From positions 248,001 to 312,000 of the forward strand of contig CP126200.1 of assembly GCA_030272155.1 (NCBI GenBank): DNA of 64,000 nt, written 5' to 3'. Position numbers and translations under genes: made by a program. The stretch comes from Tetradesmus obliquus. Lineage: Eukaryota > Chlorophyta > Chlorophyceae > Sphaeropleales > Scenedesmaceae. A model generated the notes under the pieces. The model made no database searches and was not told the DNA's origin. It saw only the letters and a list, made by a program, of their open reading frames with translations. Within the stretch, counting starts at the first letter, position 1. Every line of letters begins with the position of its first letter. Shown one piece after another: positions 33,397 to 41,416 of the stretch.

Positions 33397-34638
33397 TCAT
33401 GGTGCGGGAGCTCCATTTGGCAGCACCACGTTCCCATTTGTGATCCGTTGTGCCACGTCTGCCGCCCGCTCCTGGCCGGTCTGCACGCGGTGCTCAAATT
33501 CACCTGCGTCTGCTAGCTCACGAGAGACATGGTCGTGTGTGCGCAATCCGTGTGCTGCTAGGTCTGCATGTTCTGCAGCGGCCTGCAGTTCTGCTGCTTG
33601 GCGAGGGTTGATGCGCACGTCCCACCTCCTCCTTGCACGGTCCGCGTCTTGCCTAAGACGCTGCAGCGGTCGGTCTTCAATGTCATCGATACCATGTCGT
33701 TTTTGCAGCACTGGCCCAACCAAGGGACCCGCAAGCGGCATCCTCTCAGCAGCTCCCTCAATTGCAAGACGTGGTGCGAGCTGCCGGGGAATCGGACGGG
33801 GACCATGCTGACCTCGCAAACCTTGCGGCAGTAGCTGTTGATGTCTCGCCATCGCTCGCTGCAGCTGCTGACCGTATGGTAGTGCGGCTCCAACTACAAA
33901 GTTAGGCTGATTTTGCGCGGGTGCCTGCTGAACAGGCTCAGCATGCATTTCTTCGACGACAGGTCCGCCCTCAATTCCCTGTGCCGCGCGCCTAGCTACA
34001 AGTCGCCGCCTTGCAACCTCACCAGCATTGAACACAAAGGGCCCTGCTTCAAGAGGGGGGTCAGCTATGTTGAAAGGAGCGCGGGGGAAAACTGCTTCAA
34101 TTGGGGGGTCGACCAGCGGCTCCTGCCGTATCGCGCCGTTCTCCCCGTGCGGTCTCTGCCATGGGTTGCCCTGGCCTGAGTACTTGGCAAATGCGGGTGC
34201 GTTGCCTGCGCCTGCATATCTAGCGCTCATAGGCCTCGCTGGCTCATGGTCCATGGGGGCGCGGGGTTCAGGCTTCGGCTCGCGCTTCACACGTAGCCGT
34301 GGTAGTGGGGGAACCACCGGGGGCGCCGCAGTGGCTCCTGTCTTCAAGTGCTCAGTTGTTGATGTTTCCTTGTGAGAGGTCAACGGAGGTGGCCTGTTGA
34401 AGTAAGCACCACTCGGCTGCGGCAAGTTGGGCATGGGCATCATTGACACAATGTTAGGACCCCCGTGTGCCGCAACAATAGCTGCCTGACCCCTGTTGCC
34501 TGTTGGCCCTAAACTTATGGTGGTGCGCTGTGCAACGGCAGTAGCTAGTGAACCCTTTCCCTTGCTTGAAGCCTTAGCCACGGTGCTCCCCTTCTTGCTC
34601 ACTTTCTTCTTTTGTTGCTTCTTCTTGCCCTCTGCCAT
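33397..34638 (-). CDS. Basic, proline-rich, mostly disordered viral protein, 413 aa (core-protein candidate)
   Basis: Starts at ATG 34638 with a lysine-rich head (MAEGKKKQQKKKVSKKG), followed by long Pro/Ala/Arg-rich sequence with little predicted fold. The C-terminal third is helical and Arg-rich (RPLQRLRQDADRARRRWDVRINPRQ). Composition resembles DNA-condensing core proteins of adenovirus-like viruses, but there is no recognised homology. It is the first minus-strand gene of the central divergent promoter and lies 62 bp upstream of the capsid gene. Confidence 0.65.
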   Translation of the reverse strand: MAEGKKKQQKKKVSKKGSTVAKASSKGKGSLATAVAQRTTISLGPTGNRGQAAIVAAHGGPNIVSMMPMPNLPQPSGAYFNRPPPLTSHKETSTTEHLKTGATAAPPVVPPLPRLRVKREPKPEPRAPMDHEPARPMSARYAGAGNAPAFAKYSGQGNPWQRPHGENGAIRQEPLVDPPIEAVFPRAPFNIADPPLEAGPFVFNAGEVARRRLVARRAAQGIEGGPVVEEMHAEPVQQAPAQNQPNFVVGAALPYGQQLQRAMARHQQLLPQGLRGQHGPRPIPRQLAPRLAIEGAAERMPLAGPLVGPVLQKRHGIDDIEDRPLQRLRQDADRARRRWDVRINPRQAAELQAAAEHADLAAHGLRTHDHVSRELADAGEFEHRVQTGQERAADVAQRITNGNVVLPNGAPAP

Positions 34639-34832
34639 GGTGGTTCTACATGTAGCACACAGAAAAGTAGGGCCCGCGTTGATACGGTACCCATTGATAC
34701 GTATCAACCAAGACCCCCCTTGATACGTATCAACCAAGAACCTCGCACTGTACCAAGAACCCCGTACTCAACTGAAATCCGGTACATACCCGAGGGGCTC
34801 CCCACTTTTCCTGTTCACTCAGTAGAGACACC
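34639..34832. promoter_or_regulatory. Central divergent promoter with TTGATACGTATCAA palindromes
   Basis: The 194 bp between the oppositely transcribed core-like and fibre genes hold perfect palindromes at 34694-34707 and 34720-34733. A degenerate copy starts near 34679. Spacing is about 25 bp, as in the TIRs. A GTACATAC element at about 34783 also resembles the TIR sequence following its palindromes. Confidence 0.65.
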
Positions 34833-37800
34833 ATGCAGTACAACGGCCCGGGCAGTGACTGGTGGAATCGCGATGCGTATCTGGATGACATCGAAGCGCT
34901 CAGCAACGCCCTCGCCCCTCCGGCACACTTTGCGAGCAATGTATCGGTTCAAGCGCTGGACGTGGCGACTGGCACCAGCAACTTCGTGTACAGCCGATGT
35001 AATTTCAGCGTGTCCAACCTGCAGGCGGCAGACGCCGTGCGCGCTCAGACCATAGACGTTGGTACAAGCCTGACGTGGGGCGGGCACTCCATCAGCGAGC
35101 AGTGCCCGATGGACCCAAGCGACTGGGACGATCTCCTGCCTTTCAGAGCTGACATGCAAGGCATGATAGACGTGAGTTGGCTGAAAAAACCATTAAGCGC
35201 AAAGGATGTGCTCGCAGATCTATGGGGCCTCGCAGAGCAAGGTATCGACTTGGCTGAGCTTGGCTACGATCTCTGGAACATCTTCAAAAAGGACCAGCCG
35301 TGGCCTGAAGCGATGCTCCAAGCGCTGCAGCGCGTGATGGATCAAGTGCAAGAAGGCGGCAGCAACGCGGGCGTGACGCTCAAGTGGGACCGGGTGAAAT
35401 CGCGCCCTGTGGCGAGCGGGATCAACCTGTCGGGCAATCGGGCATTCGTGGGGTTTAATGATGACCTCTTGACGAGCGCTTCGTGCAAGCTGCAGGTGCT
35501 GCCCGCGAATCGTTGGACCTACGATGCACAAGGCACATTGAGCCTCAAGCAAGTCCCGGGCAGTGCACCCGCGACGCTCATCGACTTTGGCTCCCGTGAT
35601 GCTTGGTTCAACACCGTGAATGCTGAGGCCCTGCGGCTCGGCAGCAACTGCACCATTCTGTCCGGAAACCCCGGCTTTCAACTGCACAATTGGGTCTTCT
35701 CTTGCAACGCGCTGATGACTGCGAGCTTCAATGAGGACACGCGCATCACCTTCAACAGCAACAGCTCCGTGACAATCTCGCCAAATCTCACAGTGGACAG
35801 CAACATCTCCGCGGGAGCCAAAGTCATCTCCCCTGCATTTGCCAGCCCCAGCAACGGCAGCCTCGCCTACAATGACCTCAGCGCCGCGCTCACCTACAAT
35901 TCAAGCAACTTCAATTCCAGCCGACTCGAGATGTTCGATGACGCTCTCGAATTCAGCACGCAAAACATCGGGCAGCCTGCAGTTCAACTTCAAATGTCCG
36001 TGGATTCAAACGGCAGCCTCTACACTCGCTCCAACCTCACCATGCCAGGCACCGCAACCATTCGCGCCACGCGGACAGCCACGCTCGACGCGCCCTACGC
36101 GGAGGGGCTCCTACGCGTGACGCCCGACAGCCTGCGCTTCGCCACGAGCTGCAACGAGCAACTTGGTGTGACCAATGAGCAGCTTTGGATGTCCATGAAC
36201 TCCAACGGGCTGTTTTTGCTCAAGAACTGTGCAGTCTTCGGCCGGAGCGAGGACATCGTGTACAATGACCCCGTGAACCCGCTCCTCACATTGACGCGCT
36301 CAGCCTTCCCTCGATTGTCAGCCACGGTGTCGGGGGGCTTCCGCTTTGGAGAGGGCATCTCCAACTCAAGCGGACAAAACCAGCCACATGACTACGCATC
36401 CATCTCGCGCCAAGGGGTGTGGTCCACGCTCGACACAACTTCCGGCATGCTCGTGGCGCACACAAACAGCAACGGTTGCCTCGTCAAAGGCAGCACGACC
36501 ATTGACCAACTGGGAAACATCAATGTGCAAAACAGATCAGTCATCACATCAGATGGAAGCATCGTGAGACGCGTGAATCCGGACGTATCGACAGGCTTCA
36601 AGGTGTCGCCAACTGGTTACCTTACGGTTGGATCAACAACCATTTCGGTTGATGGTGTGCTGGTGACCGCTTGCAACCTAAGTGCTCCAACTGTCACAGA
36701 GGGAGGAGTGTTGCTTCAACAGAAGTATTCCTTGAGCAACACCACCTGGTCGGCAGTGAACGCGGCACAAAGCACAGCGACATTCGCAAGCAATGCCGTG
36801 GTGTTGTGCAGCAACATGTGCACTGCGTTCAGCAACTACATCAGCCCAAGTGCAGTCAATGGTTCGAACTCAGCTACAGCGCTCAGCAACACGTTGAGCA
36901 ACTACACTCCTCTGAGCACGTACAATGGGCTCAGCAACCTCGTCGTGCCGCGCACAGTTTGGACGAGCAATGCCATGGCTAGCCTCGCCAGCACGACCTC
37001 AGTGGCAACTCTGAGCAACAGCGTGTTCCCCGTGGCTTCTGCCGGCAGCAACACAAGTGTGTGGTGCTCCAACGCCTTGCCTGCGCTAGCCACTGTGTCA
37101 AATATAAGTCTCCTTAGCAACGCCGCGTTCAGCAACATCGCGGCAGTGAACACCTGTGCACTGTGGTCGTCCAATCAAATCCCAGTCGTCAAGACATGGG
37201 CGACGCAATCCTTCAAGCCTTCGAATGCGCAAGTCTACTGGGCTGACGTGCAGGGGAAGCCAGCGTTCAACACGAACAATGACGGCAGCTTTGTATCTTT
37301 GGCTCTGAGTGGCGCGGCTCTCGCTACGAGCATTGGAGCTGCAGCCATGACCGTAGGCGGTCAGAACATCATGCAGTACGGAGCCGACGGCATGCAGCTC
37401 ATCAGCAATCTTGCAAAGAACGTTGCGGCCGACTTGGTGAACGGCGTCTTCAAGGGATTCACCCGGCTAGTTGACGCCGACGGGACTACTTTGATGGAGT
37501 TCACACGAAATGCGCAAAATCAGCCCCTGCTGAACACAAGCGCTATTCGCAGCGACCGTCTGCAGATCGGTAACGCCAGCGTCCATATTGACGGGGCATC
37601 GAATGCGCTGGCCATTTCGGCTCCCACGTCTGGTACCAGCAACTTCTTCATGGGACTCGCAGGTGGGTGGTGCCTGTCAAATTTTGCTATTGGCAAAAGC
37701 AACCCGAGTTATCCACTTGATGTCGCCGGCATTGCCTGCGCTACGACTTTGTACCAAGGTGGAATCCCGCTGAGCAACGTATATGCACCGCTTGCAGCGA

Positions 37801-39323
37801 ACGCCACTGCTGTTGCTGCGAGCAACCAGGCATTCTCGAACAGCGTGAAACTCGTCGCGACGAGTAACGTAGCTTACGCGGACAACTTGAAGCTCGTGAG
37901 CACGAGTAACACTTCATTTGCAGGCCTTGCTACAGCCATTGCAGCCAGCAACTCTGCGGCTTCAGCAAATGTTATAGCCGTGTCAGCCAGCAATACGGGG
38001 TTTTGGGGAAGCAACAACCAGCGATGGCTCGCCAGCAGCGCTGCTTTGACCTCTCTAAGCAATTATGTCTGCCCTATTGCTAATCAAGGCGGATCCAACC
38101 CGAGCTATTGGACGAAGCAATGGGACATGCTAACCTCCACGTTTCAAAACTACTCGCCATGCAACATCCTGGTCGGGAACCTCACGAGGGCTGTCAAGGC
38201 GGTTCACGTGTACGGCAACGGCGAACAGAGCATGCGCTTTGACGTTCAAGGAAGCGTTGCTCAACAGCTGGACGTCGGCAGCACCGGAGCTGCAGGTGTG
38301 GAGCGCACTCACTTCATCAAAGGCATGGGCACCTACCCTCTTGTGTTTGGCGCGGGGGGCGGTGTAGAGCGGATGCGCCTAACAAATACCGGAAACCTAG
38401 GGATAGGCACCAGCAACCCCGCGTTTGCAATCGACTGCCCGAACACCGCGCGCATCGGTAGCATGCTCATTGGTGATCAAGGGTGGGGTGGAGGCGAGTG
38501 GTACGGCATTTCTCATGCCTCTTGCGCAGGGCAGAACTCGTACGCGCTCCTACAGCGCTCAGACGGGTATGCTGTGATAAACAGCAGCAATTACCTGGAC
38601 CTCAACGTGAACAACACTCCCTGTGTCAATATCACGCCAACCCAAGTATGTGCTCTCAACAAGGACCTGATCGTGAACAACCGCGGCACCGAATGGATAC
38701 TAGCACCTGGGCTGAACCAGAATACTCCTGACCAGACAGTGTGTCAATACGACGTCAACCAACTGAGCGCCGCGAGCTCAACGTGGCACTTCTTCTGGGA
38801 CTCGATGTCAGTAGCCGGGTCGTTTGCAGCGAGCACCAAGCACTTCTGCATACCTCATCCGCTCCAACCGAAAGACACATGCCTTGTGCACGCGTGTGTG
38901 GAATCTCCCCGCCATGAGCTGTTGTACAGCGGCACGGCGCGCCTGGTCAATGGCAGAGCGGAGGTCGCCATCGACTCGGAGTCGTGTCCTGACTCAAAGA
39001 TGAGAAAAGGGACGTTTGCTGCGCTGACGGAGGACGCACGCGTGCTGCTGCAGAACAACGAAGGCTTCACGCGCGTCAAGGGGAGGGTGGCGGATGGGGT
39101 GCTGACGATAGTAGCTGAATCCCAAACGTGCACCGACTACATCGATTGGGTTGTGATCGCAGTCAGACGGGCGTCCACACTCGATGACGGGCCTGTCATT
39201 AAGAATGGTAGGCTCAAAACGGAAGTGCCCCGAGGTGACGTGCTGCTTGAAGAGTCAGAGCGGCCGTCGCGAAAGCGGGGGAAGGACCAACAACCTGGCG
39301 GACCGCCGGGCAATGGGAAGTAA
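34833..39323 (+). CDS. Large fibre-like / host-attachment protein, 1496 aa
   Basis: Starts MQYNGPGSDWWNRDAYLDD. The body is dominated by short beta-prone repeats rich in Ser-Asn ('LSN', 'ASN', 'SSN'; about residues 610-820 and 980-1080). Two segments match the 'GIGTSNPxYPLDVxG' repeat common in viral and phage fibres: AIGKSNPSYPLDVAG (about 952) and LGIGTSNPAFAIDC (about 1188). The C-terminal 170 residues contain FCIPHPLQPKDTCLVHACVESPRHELLYSGTARL, a module that follows such fibre repeats in other viral proteins. The tail is charged (RKRGKDQQPGG). It is likely a trimeric surface fibre. The frame is intact over 4.5 kb, unlike several neighbours. Confidence 0.7.
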   Translation: MQYNGPGSDWWNRDAYLDDIEALSNALAPPAHFASNVSVQALDVATGTSNFVYSRCNFSVSNLQAADAVRAQTIDVGTSLTWGGHSISEQCPMDPSDWDDLLPFRADMQGMIDVSWLKKPLSAKDVLADLWGLAEQGIDLAELGYDLWNIFKKDQPWPEAMLQALQRVMDQVQEGGSNAGVTLKWDRVKSRPVASGINLSGNRAFVGFNDDLLTSASCKLQVLPANRWTYDAQGTLSLKQVPGSAPATLIDFGSRDAWFNTVNAEALRLGSNCTILSGNPGFQLHNWVFSCNALMTASFNEDTRITFNSNSSVTISPNLTVDSNISAGAKVISPAFASPSNGSLAYNDLSAALTYNSSNFNSSRLEMFDDALEFSTQNIGQPAVQLQMSVDSNGSLYTRSNLTMPGTATIRATRTATLDAPYAEGLLRVTPDSLRFATSCNEQLGVTNEQLWMSMNSNGLFLLKNCAVFGRSEDIVYNDPVNPLLTLTRSAFPRLSATVSGGFRFGEGISNSSGQNQPHDYASISRQGVWSTLDTTSGMLVAHTNSNGCLVKGSTTIDQLGNINVQNRSVITSDGSIVRRVNPDVSTGFKVSPTGYLTVGSTTISVDGVLVTACNLSAPTVTEGGVLLQQKYSLSNTTWSAVNAAQSTATFASNAVVLCSNMCTAFSNYISPSAVNGSNSATALSNTLSNYTPLSTYNGLSNLVVPRTVWTSNAMASLASTTSVATLSNSVFPVASAGSNTSVWCSNALPALATVSNISLLSNAAFSNIAAVNTCALWSSNQIPVVKTWATQSFKPSNAQVYWADVQGKPAFNTNNDGSFVSLALSGAALATSIGAAAMTVGGQNIMQYGADGMQLISNLAKNVAADLVNGVFKGFTRLVDADGTTLMEFTRNAQNQPLLNTSAIRSDRLQIGNASVHIDGASNALAISAPTSGTSNFFMGLAGGWCLSNFAIGKSNPSYPLDVAGIACATTLYQGGIPLSNVYAPLAANATAVAASNQAFSNSVKLVATSNVAYADNLKLVSTSNTSFAGLATAIAASNSAASANVIAVSASNTGFWGSNNQRWLASSAALTSLSNYVCPIANQGGSNPSYWTKQWDMLTSTFQNYSPCNILVGNLTRAVKAVHVYGNGEQSMRFDVQGSVAQQLDVGSTGAAGVERTHFIKGMGTYPLVFGAGGGVERMRLTNTGNLGIGTSNPAFAIDCPNTARIGSMLIGDQGWGGGEWYGISHASCAGQNSYALLQRSDGYAVINSSNYLDLNVNNTPCVNITPTQVCALNKDLIVNNRGTEWILAPGLNQNTPDQTVCQYDVNQLSAASSTWHFFWDSMSVAGSFAASTKHFCIPHPLQPKDTCLVHACVESPRHELLYSGTARLVNGRAEVAIDSESCPDSKMRKGTFAALTEDARVLLQNNEGFTRVKGRVADGVLTIVAESQTCTDYIDWVVIAVRRASTLDDGPVIKNGRLKTEVPRGDVLLEESERPSRKRGKDQQPGGPPGNGK

Positions 39324-39386
39324 AGTAACTTCGCGCGTGCAGGAGCTTTGTATTTTCTTCACTGATACAAGTAGAAGGACAAGGAG

Positions 39387-39611
39387 ATGCCAACAGAAGA
39401 AACAGGACATATGGACAAGTATGCTGCACGCCGCGCGAGATTCCAGTTAATGTACCATGATGAAAATTCCGGATTTCGGCAGCAGGAGCGCGCACGCTTC
39501 CAAAGATGGTACACCGCGCATAAGATGGAGCTCAATGCGCAGCGCCGGGAGCGCAGACGCTGTCAGCGTGACCGTCAGCGGGAAGCACCTGGCACCGGTG
39601 AAGCACTCTAA
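39387..39611 (+). CDS. Small basic viral protein, 74 aa
   Basis: From ATG 39387 (MPTEETGHMDKYAARRARF); an internal Met at 39411 is an alternative start. Highly Arg/Gln-rich, amphipathic helix-like (RRERRRCQRDRQRE), probably nucleic-acid binding. Its last seven residues, PGTGEAL, are encoded by a 51-bp direct repeat also used by the next gene. Confidence 0.5.
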   Translation: MPTEETGHMDKYAARRARFQLMYHDENSGFRQQERARFQRWYTAHKMELNAQRRERRRCQRDRQREAPGTGEAL

Positions 39612-39636
39612 GGGGGAAGAGCGTTTAACCATTCAG
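39586..39636 (+). repeat. 51-bp direct repeat, copy 1 (partner 40127-40177)
   Basis: From CACCTGGCACCGGTGAAGCA to AACCATTCAG, with one mismatch to 40127-40177. Each copy covers the final codons and stop of one gene and the leader of the next. Confidence 0.9.
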
Positions 39637-39651
39637 CCTACTGTGAACATC

Positions 39652-40152
39652 ATGCGCGGAGTCCATTATTTGATCGCATTCTACAGCAAGGTCATCCGTG
39701 ACGCCTGGACCCGGGGTCGCTTCCGGGGCTTTGAAGCGGAGATGTCAAAATTGATATATTGGCGTGCTGCACTCAACGCTTTGGAGTTTCCATCGTCACA
39801 AGTGCTGTGTAGCGCTCACCGTACCTTTTTTATCCCTTTGTGCTTGGTTGCTGTACCACAATCCTTTTCAGATGGACAACAAGTGAACGTTTTGAAAGTT
39901 GATGCATTCTTGAAGACGGTTGAGGGAATCGAGCCCCCCGGCAGCAGAACAAATGCAACTTGGGCTTTCCACAACTTCCACTATCAGGATTTAGATGAAG
40001 CACTTGAGAAGTGGCTGGGTGAGAGCAGCTCATTGCTATATATCCCGCCAACATCGACGGGCAAGCGCGCCAGAATCGGTATGTACCATCAGCAGATTGT
40101 GCAGAATCTAAGAGCCGACATCGAGCCACCTGGCACCGGTGAAGCACTCTAA
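39652..40152 (+). CDS. Uncharacterised viral protein, 166 aa
   Basis: From ATG 39652 (MRGVHYLIAFYSKVIRDAW). The frame is open upstream, but this ATG lies just after the repeated leader, as in the following gene, and avoids overlap. Contains FYSKVIRDAWTRGRFRGFE and a C-terminal half with ATWAFHNFHYQDLDEALEKWLG. Ends in PGTGEAL like the preceding protein. No domain is recognised. Confidence 0.6.
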   Translation: MRGVHYLIAFYSKVIRDAWTRGRFRGFEAEMSKLIYWRAALNALEFPSSQVLCSAHRTFFIPLCLVAVPQSFSDGQQVNVLKVDAFLKTVEGIEPPGSRTNATWAFHNFHYQDLDEALEKWLGESSSLLYIPPTSTGKRARIGMYHQQIVQNLRADIEPPGTGEAL

Positions 40153-40177
40153 GGGAGAAGAGCGTTTAACCATTCAG
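40127..40177 (+). repeat. 51-bp direct repeat, copy 2 (partner 39586-39636)
   Basis: Differs from copy 1 by one base (GGGAGAAG against GGGGGAAG). It encodes the shared tail and the 28-bp leader before the next ATG at 40205. Confidence 0.9.
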
Positions 40178-40204
40178 AGAAAATCTCAGCGTACAGTATA
40201 CAAC

Positions 40205-41416
40205 ATGGCGCCCAACGACAATCTACTCGCAAGCGTCAGCAAGGCCATCCGGGAGAACATCAGCAAGTTGCCAAAGGGAAGATATAACAAGTTCGTGCGG
40301 TCTGTCATGGCTGCACTTGAGAAGGTCGCAGGCAAGAGCGTGTCCGCCAAGAAATCCAAGAGAGCAGCCACTAGATTTATTGTCAGGTCAGTGGGTGCCA
40401 AGTTCCTGGGCAGCATCATTTTCGCGGCCATGGTGACGGACACGGAACACGGACGCACCCCCAAGGTGCAGACGAATGAAAAGACCTACCTGATTGACTG
40501 GCCCGGGAGCAACGAGTTCCCAACTCAGGAAGAACTGGACGACGCGGTCAAGCGCTTCATAGACAACCTGTTGATGAACAGCAACATCCTCGATGCAAAA
40601 GAGATCACGTCCCGCCGTGAGGTGAACATCCATGAGCGGCGCGCAACGAGTGGTTCCATCAAGCGCGCTGCACGGGACTTCCAAGCCATCCCCATCAGCG
40701 GCATGTCAGAGTATCCAGACAGCGGTAAGGGCAAGTGCGTGGTTGACGCCCTGGTGTTCTGGTACGGCGAGGCTTCAGGCCTGAAGAGGATGATGTCATG
40801 CGATATGTATGTTGTTGCAGCGCTGCTGGGCTACTTCGACGCTGGACGCGCTAACATCTCCTTCGCAGACATGGATGCCGTAGTGTCAATGTTCAGCAAG
40901 GAGATTGCTGAGGCGCTGCAGCGAGGATTCACGGTGAAAGACATCATGGCGTTTGCAGAGGCCGCTGGGATCCATGCGGTCGCTCTCAACGAAGATACCC
41001 AGATACTCACGCAGCATTCGCCAGAGAGGTCTCATAGGCTTCACCCATTCGTCTTCCATATCAGGAACAACCACATCTATCCTAACTTCAACCCGGAAGT
41101 GTACAACTCAGTCACCCGTCGTGGAGCCAGCCTCGTCAACAGAATCAAGACGGCCGCACGCGTCTACAGCAACCGCCGCTGCAAAGCAGCGCAAAACGGT
41201 AAACGTCATCCCAGTGGAGGACAGGTCCATGACAAGTGCAGACGTGTGGACCTTCATTTTCAACAAGGCCGAGAAGCGCGGATGTCTGCCGGAGATCACC
41301 CTGAGCCCCGATGGCGCGCCTGCAGTCGCGCGGTTCTACACGGACGACACGAGGACCAAGGTGGACGACTACATGTTCAACCAGGACTACAGGGTTGTGC
41401 AGCTGATTGCATCTAG
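40205..41416 (+). CDS. Cys/His protease-like viral protein preceding the polymerase-helicase (frame broken near 41195)
   Basis: From ATG 40205 (MAPNDNLLASVSKAIREN). A basic N-terminal region is followed by a domain with GKGKCVVDALVFWYG (Cys178) and FHIRNNHIYPN (His290). Such a Cys...His layout is compatible with an OTU- or papain-like fold placed before viral polymerases, but the fold is not proven. Coding quality drops at about 41180-41205, where the next frame (+1) takes over with KTVNVIPVEDRSMTSADVW. The last ~70 codons before 41416 are an out-of-frame reading of the downstream gene. The ancestral gene was probably fused to it; a programmed +1 shift is the alternative. Confidence 0.55.
   Translation: MAPNDNLLASVSKAIRENISKLPKGRYNKFVRSVMAALEKVAGKSVSAKKSKRAATRFIVRSVGAKFLGSIIFAAMVTDTEHGRTPKVQTNEKTYLIDWPGSNEFPTQEELDDAVKRFIDNLLMNSNILDAKEITSRREVNIHERRATSGSIKRAARDFQAIPISGMSEYPDSGKGKCVVDALVFWYGEASGLKRMMSCDMYVVAALLGYFDAGRANISFADMDAVVSMFSKEIAEALQRGFTVKDIMAFAEAAGIHAVALNEDTQILTQHSPERSHRLHPFVFHIRNNHIYPNFNPEVYNSVTRRGASLVNRIKTAARVYSNRRCKAAQNGKRHPSGGQVHDKCRRVDLHFQQGREARMSAGDHPEPRWRACSRAVLHGRHEDQGGRLHVQPGLQGCAADCI

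Noticed and set aside
39457..39651. Upstream extension of the 166-aa viral gene to 39457
   Set aside because: It would overlap the 74-aa gene in another frame; the ATG at 39652 follows the repeated leader as the next gene's does.
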